64,000 nt of DNA. Origin: Climacteris rufus. Lineage: Eukaryota; Chordata; Aves; Passeriformes; Climacteridae. This document shows, one piece after another, positions 1-12,210 of the stretch. The first letter of the stretch is position 1. The number at the start of each line of letters is the position of its first letter. The translations under genes were made by a program, and so were the position numbers. The notes beneath the pieces are model-generated. The model was not told the origin of the DNA. It ran no database searches and saw only the letters and a list, made by a program, of their open reading frames with translations. Location: contig VZRZ01003106.1 of the NCBI GenBank assembly GCA_013398175.1, positions 132,418 to 196,417 of the forward strand, given 5' to 3'.

Positions 1-577
1 GCAGCTTAATTAGGTACCTCAACTGAAAGCAAGGTGCCTGGGGTAGAAAGTGTGAATGCTTCCTCTGTACATCAGCTAATTGATAATAGGTGAAGATTCA
101 CTTTTCACTCTCTAGCTGTTCCTGAGAAAATTGAAGTCACCACTACTGTGCATACTTGCTACAACAATTCCTGCATTCTCCCTTCTACACCTGGCTGCTC
201 TGTGATTTGGCACCAGCTAATGGAATAGGTGTTGGTTTTTTCCCACTGCTTTCAAAGAGGACTTACAGTTCAGGCAATCTAAAGTTCTGTGGGGCCACTA
301 CACACTCCTCATGCTAAAAACCAACTCCTTAACTTCAACATGACCAGTGTGGGACGAAATGCAATTCTTTGACCTGCTGGGTCAGAACTGTGTCATTTGG
401 CAAGAGCCTTAAGGCAGAGAGATGGTTTATAACTCTCACTTGTGAGATAATACAGCCTGTCTACAAAAAACACTTCTGGGTAAACGTGTCTACTACTACA
501 TAATACATGTAATACACTGAACAAAAGAGAAAAAAAAAGGTAAGATGAGCTACAGTAAAAAGAAATGAGTTACTCAC

Positions 578-650
578 GCTCACTTTAGTTCTATCAAGGT
601 CACTGTATGCATTAAAAAGTGATGGGATGTCTCCAAGTGGCTCTTGTGTT
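578..650 (-). CDS. Candidate internal coding exon, unidentified protein (73 nt)
   Basis: I do not recognise the product. On the minus strand 73 nt lie between an acceptor ending in GCCTGTAG (at 651) and a consensus GTGAGT donor (first base at 577). One frame is open for 24 codons, reading TQEPLGDIPSLFNAYSDLDR and then four more residues. It contains Asp, Glu, Gly and Pro in a soluble-protein-like mix. The other two frames contain stops, and an in-frame TAA just upstream of the acceptor shows the open frame does not simply run on. The polypyrimidine tract is weak, which is the main argument against it. If genuine, it is the most downstream exon seen of a leftward gene that continues beyond the window edge. 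Confidence 0.24.
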
Positions 651-3600
651 CTACAGGCTTAAACATGAGGGTTTGCTACCTTAGAAATTACTTTTTAAGA
701 AATATTACTACAGGTCTATCTCACCACTGTGCAGAAAACTGGACAGAGTTAGTTTACCATTCTCTTGTGTCCAAATATTTATGCTAACCCAAGTATCCCA
801 GGAAAATGTGCACCGAGTGTTCTATCAATCGTTAAAGAGTTAATGTATTTTTGTTTTCCTATTTCTCCAAACTGCGTACATTAAAGGACGAGAAGCTTAG
901 AAAAACTACTGTCTAAGACACTTCACATAAAAATAACACATTACTTGGTAACGTCAGTAGCACTGCATAAACGCAACCAAACGTAGCATTTGAAACAAAA
1001 GGTAAGAAAAGGACACAGGAGAGACAACTAAAAAAAACCCTAAAAAAGGAATTTGGGAGAATTTTGAAAGTACAAATCCACTAACAACTAATTAAGAACA
1101 CTGGATTAATTCTCCAAGCAGCTCCTGTAATATTTCCAAAAAGGAACTCAGAGTTTCAGGGCTCACTTTTATTTGTGCACACAGAAAGCAGCTATTCCCA
1201 CATGTAGCTCAATCCATGGGTATGAACAGCTGGACAGGTATTTTCTCATACAATTTGGTCAGTGTATCCAAGGCAAGGATTTGGATATGTCCATGAGCCA
1301 GGTATTCAACTTCTGTTCCCCATCTGCATTACAGGGGTGACATTGCCTCACAGGGACTCTATAGGTGAGGACAAATACAATTAAGTTTGAAAGGTGTTGA
1401 TACATCCCAGAAAACTCATAAATATATCCTGATAGGTTCCTAACCAACATCATCATGGCACAATATTCAACAGACATATATCCAGGGGTAGTAGAGGCCA
1501 CTTGGTTTAAATTACTAATTACTATCCATTGTTAGTTTGTTTGTAAGGGTTTTTTTTTTCATTTTCCCCCTCAAACTTCTGACAAATATGATGAAAAAGG
1601 ATGACATGGCAAAGTGAAACTCAGAAAAAAACCCTTCAAAACCCAACAAGATTTAAATTTAGCTTTTCCTAACCTGAATTGCCATGTTCAGCATGGGTCA
1701 CACAAGGAATTTGTTAATATTTGGAAAGAGCCTCATTTGGACACACTGAAAATGAGCAGTATTCATTACTAAAAATCATACACGGGTTGTATAAATATTT
1801 ACTGAGCTGAAAGAACATGTTGGCCAATGTTTTCCACAAATCAGTGGAAGGGAGGCTCTAATTAATGAAAGCAAAGCTGTAGGGTTTTACCAGGCACTTA
1901 AGGCCAGTTCTGGAAGCTGGACACAAATGCCGTAGTTCAAACACTGGAGTCTATTAAGTCCTAGTGCTCTCTTGCTCTCGGCTGACTGCTTGCAAAGTGT
2001 GAAGAGGATTAAGGTGGATGGGATCACTGCCAGCTTGAAGTTGTTAAATGACTGCTTTACAAAAAAAGCTCCATAACTCGCTGTTGTTGAATGGTTTTCC
2101 TACAAAATTCTCAGCCTCTGGAAAGATAAATAGGGAGGGGGAAAGGGTTTAGGTGGGGTTTTCTTCAGGATATTTTTGTGGAAGTTAAAGTGCATTTACT
2201 GCACTGACAACAGCAGGATCATAACCACCTGACCCACTGAATACAAATGATAACTGGGGGAAAAAAAGCAATAATTAATGACCAAGTCTGTGTGCATTCC
2301 ATCAAGTACAAACAGCTGTCATAAACATCTTAATTTAAAGAGCTGCTGGATAGGGAATTACAGTACTGTAAAAAGCTTCTTCCTTCTGCTGCTCCACAGA
2401 ACCGGAACATATCAAGGCTTTAAATTTTTAAACACAGCTTTCATGTTCTTTGGTCCACAGAAAACATCTCTGAAAAATCAGCTTTTTAAGAGATTCAGCT
2501 AGCACAGGCTCGTACCTTCCTTTCTGTCTGGAATGCTTCCATGTGCTGAACAGACATAATTCTGCTTATCAAAGCTTTTAATAACATATTTTAATTGCTT
2601 AAGTACTACATAACTTAACCTCATTCAATGGGATACTCTCTCTCATTATATCCAGAGTATAAGCAAATCTTCTTGCTAAATTGTCACATCTTCTAATAAA
2701 CTGGGCAGGTCTCAAGGTTTGCCCAGCTTTTTCTTACGGGTAGCAGAGTTACCATAAAAAAGGTCTGCAATATTGGAAAGCCACAAGGACAGACCATTTC
2801 TCATGCCCAGAGCGCAGCCACAGAAAATGTAGAGAAGGAAACCAACTCTACAGTTATAGTAACAAGTTACTATCAAAGGAATAGAAGAATTTTGTGCATG
2901 GCAAAACCATCTCAAAAGGGCAGTCCACTGGTGTCTGCTCATCATGCACAACATTTTCGAGATGAACAGATTCTGCCACTACTGCCTCCTCTATTAAGAA
3001 AAGTCACTTTATTTGCCACACCATATTTGAACATTTGGGGGTTTTTATTGCCTCCTCTTGCCAGTAAAGAATGACTAATAACTGTAATTTGTAATTTCCC
3101 AGCTTTCGTGGTTTCTGTGTTAAGCAGTGTTCCTTATCTTTTGTGAGTTTCAATTTGGGGAAAATTGTCTTGTATACCACTTCTTTTCCCTCCCATTTTA
3201 AGTCAAGTTAAAACCTTCTGGGTCCTGGCTAAAGCACAGATGACAAGTACACCACCCAAATACAATGACTGAGCTTTTGTTTTGCTAAGGCTGTAAACAG
3301 TGCAGGTATCAGAAGCATTATCAGCCTGTGTTGGTCAAGCAAAGCATGCTGGAATCAGACTGGCTTTCAGATTCTGAGACAGAACCACAAGGACAGGTAC
3401 CAAAACCAGGAAACACCATTTCCCCCCCAAACCTGAGAAAGGCTTTTCTCTCCAAAAGCACACACTGCAGCATCCCTGCCAAAAGGGACACTTGGTTCTC
3501 ATTTCCACTCTTGGCAGACGCTAATTCCTTCCTCTTAGATGCACAACAAACAGCTGACTCAGGCCTTTGAAGACCTTGATCCTCATCTCCTTTCCAAGAC

Positions 3601-5451
3601 AGCTCAGCTCCTCTGCTGCACAACCCCTGGAAAACAGGCAGGGACAGCACAGGTCACAAGGAAACTTTGGGCCTGTTCTCCCCTGACTTCACAGATTACA
3701 GAAGACACGCCTCTTTTATACAAAATGTGATCATTCTTTTGAACTATGCCTTAGATGATGAACAACTATGTATGTGTTGGCTAACAATACTCCTCAAGTC
3801 TTATTAAGGTCCCCTACAAGTCATTTATTTAACAACAAAATAGAAAGCACAAAAAAACTTGAGTTATACCGGCGTATTAGGAAAGAAATTAAAAAGACAG
3901 ATTTTAAGGAATATAGGCCAATCACCACTGCATTTTCACAACTCTTTAAAGTCTAGAACACCAGGGTTTAAATTTTTCAACTGAAGAAAACACAAACACA
4001 GAAAATCCCACAAACCAAACAAAAACCAACATCACAGATCCAGAAAACTAAACTAAACCCCCAAATTAAAAAAGAAACCAAAAAAAACTAACCAAACAGG
4101 TTTAATTAATTTTCTTCACAAGCAGCTTTTCACAGAACAGCAAAAGGCCAATTTCTTATTGAATTGGAGGCTGGCAAGCCATGGGCTGGCACAGAGGCTA
4201 CAAGGCCATAAACACAGTGCAGGAAGGCGTGCCCAGCCTGCAGAACTGCCTTGGCAGACTCGAGGTGGGGTTCTCACACCTGTGTTTTCAAGTTAGCCCC
4301 TCAAAGACCCACACTACCAAACACTCCTGCTCATTATCTCACCTGCCAAACCAAAAATGGAGCCTCAGAAGGTGAGGGGCTGGAATGTAGCCTCCCACCC
4401 CAATCCCTTTACCAGATGGTGTGGATGTAATCCACAGGGCAGAGTTAAACCCACTGTCAGGTCTGGCTAACAGAGACTGTGTATACACAGTCTAGACCTA
4501 GCCTGTAATTCTGCCAGATTTGCACAACAACATAGCTGTATGTGGGACCAAGAGAGCCCCTATTGCTTCACAACCTCGGGGGAACATGAAATATTATTTA
4601 TTCTGGTTAACACAGAATAAAAAGAACAAAGTCCTAAAATGATGGGAATATCTACTGCTTCTCTGTTTGTACTTATAAAAATGCAGAATTTAGGCAATAT
4701 TTTGTTTCTTATTTCCTTTCTCTTGATCTTTTGCTGTAATTGTTTTTTATAAGCAGGAAAAACGGAAATGGCAATCACTTATTTTGGAATCAACCAGAGA
4801 AGCCAGTAAAGCAAGCTAAGGGCACCCTGGTCCCAAGACACACAAGCTGTGGCCTCTGCACACACATCTCAAAAGCACACTGCCTGTGTATTCCAGGAAC
4901 AACCTGCTGTCTGCTCCTTTTCCTTCTTTCGGTTTCAAAAGCATAATACAAACCAACCAAGAGTGCCACATCATTCTGAGACAGAACCAGAGAGAGGAGA
5001 GGAGGAGTGATGAAACTCAAGTTGGACTGTAAGTAAAGATTGACCCAGAACCTCCCAGCTCAACTCTGTGACACGCTGATAGAAAGGTTTGGAGTCTACT
5101 GGAGCCATGGCCACGCTACTCGTTCTCAGCACTGCCCAGATTTCTGCTGACATGCAGCACTGGAAATCTTCCCAGCACTCTTCCTACCCAGGCTTCCAGG
5201 TTCAGCAGGCTGAAAAACCGGTCTTTTAATTCTAAAATACTTCAAAATGAGTACAGACACCCGAGAATGTTTTATGTGTGGCAGCCAATGACTTACAGCA
5301 AATGTGTATTGTACCTGTGACACAAATATTCTATTGGCATGAAAGTTCTAGATGAAAAAAAGGAAGCAATTTTTTTTCTAAAAAAAATGTATCAAATAAT
5401 ACAAAGTACAGTAACATGCACCTACTCCAATTCACAACGTATTAATTTTAC
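651..5451. other. Noncoding stretch, no gene supported
   Basis: Probable intron or intergenic DNA. Apart from the A/C-rich tract at 3,968-4,107 I see only short chance frames (up to 109 codons at 3,321-3,650 on the minus strand, Ser/Cys-rich, without a matching splice pair). Two small minus-strand splice-bounded segments (near 2,501-2,530 and 4,335-4,370) were too short to support. Confidence 0.5.
3968..4107. repeat. A/C-rich low-complexity tract
   Basis: A degenerate A- and C-rich tract with few G or T, containing motifs such as CAAACCAAACAAAAACCAAC and runs of A. It resembles the block at 31,532-31,707 but is more decayed. Smaller tracts of the same type occur near 33,071-33,108, 45,660-45,690, 51,304-51,372, 54,498-54,530 and 59,885-59,940. 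Confidence 0.7.
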
Positions 5452-5550
5452 CTTGTAACACTTTTTCAAAAATATCATCAGTATCTCTTTCCACACAAAG
5501 GGTAACTGTGCTGCTGTTTCTATCTTTGGCTAGGATTGCTTCCTTCAGAA
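5452..5550 (-). CDS. Candidate internal coding exon, unidentified protein (99 nt)
   Basis: I do not recognise the product. On the minus strand an acceptor ending in TTGCATAG at 5,551 is followed by 99 nt that stay open for 32 codons, then by a GTAAAATT donor at 5,451. The exon starts with two bases of a split codon and ends with one. The translation (LKEAILAKDRNSS, then a stretch ending in IFEKVLQ) carries eight Asp/Glu residues in 32, which is more than chance frames in this AT-rich DNA usually show. No membrane segment or known motif is visible. It lies about 23 kb downstream of the start exon at 28,966-29,175 on the same strand and could be part of that gene, although the linking exons are not established. 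The donor is only moderate because it has A rather than G at +5. Confidence 0.28.
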
Positions 5551-6462
5551 CTATGCAACAGCAATACCTCTACTAATGCTACTTTTGTACTGAAAATTCT
5601 TAAGAGTCTGTTGCTGGCTTTCCTTCAGATGAGCTTACATGAACTCCTTCACACTGGGATAAAAAAGTCACACTTTTTGAAATCACAGTGGGTAAGGAAA
5701 TTTTGGACCAATATTTGATAGAAGTTAACACACAGTAGAAAACTTTCTCTTCTTAGAAGTTTTATAATTCAATTTGTCCTCTAGCAGTGCTAATGAATCT
5801 GGTTTAACACCACCAGATTACCATCACTCTGCTGAAATGTCACCTACCTGTGTGACCCTTAAATTAATGTGTTTGGTAAAACACCTGCACAGAAACACCA
5901 ACCTAGAAACTGCTTTTAAACAAAGGCTGCATAAAAATGTTTGTGTGGAAATCTTAATAGAGTCTTTGCTACAAAGCGAATCCACATATTTCATCTGTTC
6001 TCAAATCTCCCATCAGATGTAACATCCCATTTGGGATGCATTGAGAACTGGTGTAATTCAGCTGACTTGCATTACTGCCAGAGCAAAAAACAATGACCCT
6101 TCCCTTTAAACATTTAAATGCTAAGAATCCTAAAGAGAAAACTTTATGGTAAGTGCTATCTTTTTAGCCATGCAAAGAGACTGAACTGAAAGATATGCAC
6201 ATGATGCTTTTGTTCAAGAGAGTAGAGAAAGGAAGGGATATTCTCTGAGAAGGTAGGAACCTGGATTTCCCCAATTCAACAAGTCTCACGCAGACCCCAA
6301 TTACAGACAAGAAATCATCAATGCTGGTGTCTATTGGTTACAAACAGGGTAAATTTAAAGACAGCACATTGTGCTTTCCTTGCTTATGAATTCAGATTTG
6401 TACAGGAAAGTTTTGACCAGTTATTGGCCAAGTAAAAACAAGACCTCATTCTGTTTGCATAC

Positions 6463-6530
6463 CTGAAGTACAAGTTGATTCTATCTTGCAAAAAAATGAC
6501 AATGAGTAGTACTACAGCTCTAGCCCTTGC
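6463..6530 (-). CDS. Candidate membrane-segment exon (68 nt)
   Basis: A very good minus-strand acceptor (pyrimidine-rich, ending in CCCATTTCAG) sits at 6,531, and a GTATGC donor preceded by TTCAG sits at 6,462. The 68 nt between stay open in phase 0 for 22 codons, reading ARARAVVLLIVIFLQ and then DRINLYF. The middle is hydrophobic enough for part of a membrane helix, flanked by basic residues. Hydrophobic chance frames are common in AT-rich DNA, so composition gives little support and the call rests on the splice sites. It has the same orientation as the candidates at 5,452-5,550 and 28,966-29,175, but the phase to its neighbours is not established. Confidence 0.15.
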
Positions 6531-9500
6531 CTGAAATGGGCAAGAATTTATAAACAGAGATGGACATCTCTTTGCTAGACTTAAGTAAGAGTATGCACGT
6601 AGTTTCATTAGTAACCAGAGTCTGTATGTTGAGGTGCCCCTCCCATTGGTTTTATAGTATACACTGAACAATATGAACTGAAAGGCAGTTCAGGAAGATA
6701 AGAACAGCTGATGGTCCAGGTACAAACAATGTTCCTTCCCAACAGAGTGAACTGCCACAAAACATTTAGCCCCAAGAGAAACATACAAAAGAGGGATGTT
6801 TACAGAGCAGCAAAATATGAATTATTAGTCCAGTTGGAGGAAACATAAAAAGGAAAAAATCCTTGCTTTTCGTGGGATCTAAAATGGACTGAAGTGTTAG
6901 GTCCTGCTGTCCTCTTAAGGATACCAAAAAAGCGAGAAATGTACACTCTGGAAAAAAATCTCAGCCTATTGCTCTTAAAGGTGATAATAATAAAAGAATA
7001 TTCAAAAAATCCTATTAAATGATAATTGACAATAATCTTTGATATTAAACCCTTATGCTCACAGCCAGACCACTGAAGCAGCCTTGGAAATAGCAAAGAT
7101 CCACCAGATCTTATCTTGCCAAGATGTAAAATACATCCCAAGGAAGTTCTCCTCTCTCTCTGCTCATTCTCATGCAGATCAGTTCCTGACATCTCCTCAG
7201 AGACTGCTTTGGGACAGGCAAGAAGCTGCACTACATAAAAACTCCAGGGACTCCAGAGAGTCCCTCTGTGGTTTGAGGAGCTCTCACAGAAAAGAATTTC
7301 TCAGCACTTGGTAAGCAAGAGGTTAATAGCCTATATAAAAAACACCTCTAACAAAAATGTTATTCCAATTGTATTACATTTAGGAGCCCTGAGGGTCATG
7401 GGGTAGATAATCAAAAAGGACAAGGAGGAAATTAAAAAAGGGAAGAAGGCAATCAAAAAGGGCATTTAGAAGGACCCATAATCCTCCATAGGAAGAATAC
7501 TAATTATACTACTGCATCATCTTATAATTAACCCTGATCTAAATTTTTTTTTTTATATTTTAGCTGTAATAACTTTCACATGTACAATGATTTGATTGCT
7601 AATTCTTGCCAGTCGTTCTTGAACAGCTATTTTAGGGTTTGTAGCTACTTTTTACATAGCAGTTTAACTCTCATTTATAAAGAAATAAGACAAAATATTT
7701 AGATACTTGAATTTTTTGTCATCAGTCATTCGGATTAGCACATTGATTTCCTTTTATTCTGACAGTGCTGGGTGGTACACTCCTTTTCTTTCCCCAAAAA
7801 GTCTCTTCTATTTAGGAGTGAAATTAATCTCCAATATAAATCAATGTGTTGCACCCACTTCAGCAGTCAAACTTGGCCATACATCTTTGTGATGACTTCC
7901 ATCTGTATTTCATGTTTCATTTAATAAATGTGGGCTATTACTGTAGCCAGCAAACTAAATTCTCAACATACCTTCATTCCATAGCAGACCCCTGCTTGGG
8001 CTCACCTACATTCCTGGGCAACGGGGCACACATTGCTATGATGTTTCTAATGACTTAGAAACAAGGCTGAGCTCTTGCCAAGCTGCAGAAAACGAGCAAG
8101 GCCCCAGAGGAGGTGCTCCCCCTTGGTTGAAGGCTACTCACTTGTGTATGAAGCCAACATTAAATCCCAAACTAACCTGAGATGTTGACAAATTCAGTGA
8201 TTTCACAAGAAAATCTTTCAGGGAAAATCTTTAAAAAGTGGGCTCTACAACCAGTCTGGAGGACTGAAAAGATCCAGAAACTGGCCAGTCTAAAGTCTGC
8301 CCTCAGAGGAAGGGCTCTACAGACATCACTTATTTTTCCCTTGGTCCTTTGGCTTCATTCTAGCCTTACATACTCTGCAGATATAAAAGCAGATGTGCTC
8401 CCCTCTTAGATTCAGGTGCATGAATAAGGATACAAAACAGCAGAAATTACTTCTACCTGAATTTTGGTAGCATGATATGAAATTATCCTCTAATTTTCCA
8501 TACATTTCTCACGTATCTGTAAGGCACCTTGATAATTAGTTCCTAACGGTCACTAGACTCTCAGATAATTAACATTTGGAGGGCATTATTCCCAAGTCAG
8601 GGCCAATCTAAGGATGGCAGTCTCTAAGGCTTGCTCCATAGGCTGTATTGTGGGAGAAAGCACGTTTTTTATAATATTTTAAGAACCACCTTACTACAGA
8701 AAGACAGGGCCTGAGGGTTTTGGCTCACATTGTATATGAAGCAACAGCTTCACAGAAATCTAGAGACTCTACTGTGTGGTCAGCAGAATGTACTCTCTGG
8801 GAAAATACATTACTCCTCTGGAGAAAACAGAACAGCAGTAAAAACCAAAAGGCAATCCATATGATTAAGACTGATTTCCTGCTGGTGAACCAAAGAAGAT
8901 ATTATTTTCATAGCAAGAATTAAACCCTGATTAAAGGGCAAGCCCCAAACTTTAGTTCTGCATCAAGAAATGTTGTCTAGGCATGATAATAGTTTGCAGA
9001 GAGTGAATAATGCCAGGATTTCTTCCCATATCAGTCAAAACATCTGCATAAGAATTCAGGAAATTCTACCTCCCTGGAAAGTGAGAATGGAACATCCTAA
9101 AATGTGAGTAGGCCTGTCTGAAAATCTTAAGCCATTTTTGTTCCTTTGAAACCCTATCTTAACCTAAATGCATATTCTCAATCAATATTTAATAATACCA
9201 AAGTCACATCACCCTGAGGCATTCAATATTCTCCTTTTTCTATCATTTTCCATGTGATAATATTTAATATAGTCACTGAATTATTTGCATTGATTGTTGC
9301 ACTGCTCAGATAATACTAAAAACTGAACTTGAAGCCAAGTATAAGATACTATCGCAGCCTGCCCCACCAGGCAGCTGAAACGGAAGGTATAGAATTTAGG
9401 AGTAATTATTATTGAATGTAACATCATCTCTGATTCAGAAATACTGACCGCAGCTGTAGGGATTTTGTCACAGGAAATTGTCACACTAGTCAGTGTTTTT

Positions 9501-12126
9501 TCTTTTTGCTGGCTTATCTCACAGGGTAGGAACACAGACAGCAGTGAAATGAAGCACAGAATTACCTCATTAATGATCTATCATTCCTGGTGCCTTCTTT
9601 TCACATTCAAACAAACAACTGAGAGCCAACAGAGCAGACAGCTAACACTTGGAAACATCAGGAAATGGCACAATGGCCGTGTTATGAATGAAGTGTGGGT
9701 CAGCTCTGAATGTTGAGCTGTTATGCCCACTCAGGCTGTGCATTCACAGCATGCAACTAATGATATTCAAAGTTTTCCTTGTTAAAAGTTGTGCAGTTAT
9801 TACCACTTTTGCCCTGGGTGCCTGAAGGTGGTGCCTGCTTAAGCACCTGCATACTCAGCAGTCACAGTAAATATCAAGGAATTTTCTGCCTCCATGGCTG
9901 AATAGAGCCTTCTTGTCTCGCCAGAAGCCTGACATGGAAATCTTTCTGTGACTGACAGAAGCAAATAAAGGATTAATTCACCTGCTTTCAGCTATTGCTC
10001 TTTTGAATATAACAAGAACACCTAGAAAGGGTAATTTCCAACAAGAGACACTACCTGCTATTGATTTTTTCTCTTTATTTTTTTAATCACAGCTAGCAAA
10101 AAGTACCTTCATCATAACGAACAGGTATTAATTGCAGCTAGAGAATTTTAAAAATATAAAAGAATTTGCTAATAACTAGAAAATAACAATGTTAGCAGAC
10201 CAATTTGCACAAGGAACAGAAATGAGTTTTCAGATAATTTTTCGTGTACATGTAAAATAATTGCTGGCCCAATTAAATGGCTTCCCTTTAAGAAAACAAT
10301 CATGTTGACTCCACTGTACAGGTAAGCTCCACCACACAGACAGAGGCTGACTGATACAGCAAAAAGTACTCCTTGTGGGAAATGTTCTTAAACGCTAAAG
10401 AGCATTTTGGTGTGTGGGAGTGCCTGCTTGCAGCTACTGCTGCTGGGCTGCCCTGTGCTGCTGCAAGAACCCAGGGTCTCCTGCCCAGGGTCCATTTGGT
10501 GTCAAATGTTGCCCTTCCTCAGCTTCTGAAGGTGTGCAATGTGTATTTTCTGCTTCAAGGCAAAAGAGTTTCATGATATGGCTCAGAGGCAGGAATTGTC
10601 TGAGAAATAAGCTTAAAGTACCAGTCAGCTAAATATAGGCTAAATTTATGCTAAGGAATGAATATGAAGTAAATGCAACAGTAACAAATGTTAGCCTGGA
10701 AATCAGAGGTGGGAGATTTTGTTTTCCTCTGTCAGAGAACATATGGAACCCCTTAACTACTTCTTCTCCCAGAACCAGGCATGGTGGGAGCCACACCTCC
10801 AGGAACAATTGAGATGGGACACTGATCTTTGCAGACACTACAGCATCTCCCTGCTGGGTTTTCTGCAGCCTTCAGCATGTAGTGAATGCTGATGGCAGCT
10901 AGAACCCAATTCTTCTTTCACTCATTTGTTAAATAAGCAGGCTCTCAACTCCCTCCTGTGCAGCATAAATTAAAAAGGGAGGCAGTAATTTTAACATTTT
11001 AACATAAATAAAACTGAACAGAATACAGATGAAATATTTCTTTACATCATTTCGTCTCTGCTGTATTGCACAAGCATTCTGCAAACAATAGATGTGTTAC
11101 TCTAAGGGGGAGAAAAAAAGAAATCTCATTTAAAATGTTGGGCAACCTGAGCACAGGCCCACTGCACATCCCCTAGCTTTGCTATTGGCTCTCCAAAGCT
11201 AAGCAAGCCTGTTACCTTCATTACTGACAGGCTGACAATGAAATTACTCCTGGTACAAAGCTGTTTTGCAATCAAATTTATCTTCTGAGGTGTGTGGGGA
11301 TTTTTAACCACTGAACTACGGTTCACCTACTTTTTTGCACGGCAAACAAACTTACCGTTCTCAGAATTTCAGTTTATCAAAGCTGTCCTGAAGTTGTCAA
11401 AGGGACAAAAAAACCAAAGAAACCACATAAGATATTCCCTCCAGCACAGTGCAAGAATATCAAAGCTCAGAGGATTTGTGCATTTTCTTGAGACCGTTCT
11501 GTTCCATTCCTCCGTTCTCTGAGCATACTCACACCAACAGAGGTAAGAGCCCAGATAAGACTCTCCTTTGCTCTGAAGACCCCTACCCCAATCTGCAAAC
11601 TCAGAAATGCTGTCTTAGGTAGCCTGCACTCAAAAAATAGTTTTCCTGTTTAGAAAAAGCTCTGAGCTCACACAAATGACACTGAAAGGCAGAGCAGGCT
11701 ATGCAGATTTACATTTCATTGGCAATCCTGTGACATAACTTGAAAATTGGCAAGGGAGAAAGGCAGGCAGGAAGAGAGAGAGAGAGAGATACTAATTGGA
11801 GAATATTCCAAGGAAAGCTAAGTGAGATTAGCAGTAATTGACACTGTGCTCTCTAACTAGGCTGCTCTGTCTAAAAGACACTCGAGGCAGTTGAGGACAT
11901 TTGGGTAACTCATGAAAACACTCACATGTGATGGATCTGCAGAGGCTGTACACAGGCAAGCTACAGGCACTCCAAGCCTCTGATGCAGTGGCCTTGAGAG
12001 AACTGCTCGCCCATAAACACCCTTTTTCCCCAGCATGCTCCCTGCAGGTGACTAAACTGTTTTCATGCATTTCCAATTGCAGCTGATTTTCTCTGATCCT
12101 GCTGTAATTGGCTTATTTGCTTTTAG
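6531..12126. other. Noncoding stretch, no gene supported
   Basis: AT-rich sequence with one (GA)n microsatellite. The longest frame (143 codons, minus, 6,800-7,231) is Phe/Ser/Lys-rich and has no supporting signals. Several 30-50 nt segments between plausible minus-strand acceptors and donors occur (near 8,000, 8,160, 9,980 and 10,110), but segments this short are expected by chance. Confidence 0.5.
11773..11789. repeat. (GA)n microsatellite
   Basis: A 17-nt perfect alternating AG tract, preceded by an imperfect GGCAG/GGAAG purine stretch. Confidence 0.9.
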
Positions 12127-12210
12127 AAACGCTTTCAGACCCGACTTCAGCTTCAGTGACTTCTAAGCAGCACTGGCAGACTGGAAGAAGGGAGCCATGG
12201 ATGTCAACAG
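12127..12210 (+). CDS. Candidate internal coding exon (84 nt)
   Basis: I do not recognise the product. The acceptor is strong: TTATTTGCTTTTAG ends at 12,126. The donor at 12,211 reads ACAG then GTGGGC, which is acceptable but not ideal. The 84 nt start with two bases of a split codon, hold 27 open codons (TLSDPTSASVTSKQHW and on through GRREPWMST) and end with one base. The mix of Ser, Thr, Asp, Gln, Arg and Trp looks soluble and not like a low-complexity frame. The frame stays open well past the donor, to 12,425, so openness alone is weak evidence. It may be an exon of a plus-strand transcript or a chance arrangement. Confidence 0.18.

Noticed and set aside
6800..7231. 143-codon minus-strand frame
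   Set aside because: Phe/Arg/Ser-rich with no splice-site pair, no motif and no neighbouring support.
9300..9400. Minus-strand acceptor-like tract (TATACCTTCCGTTTCAG) with an open frame after it
   Set aside because: No acceptable donor follows within the open frame.
11356..11387. 32-nt minus-strand segment between an excellent acceptor and a consensus GTAAGT donor
   Set aside because: All three frames contain a stop. It could only be an untranslated exon, and it shows how easily good-looking splice pairs arise here.
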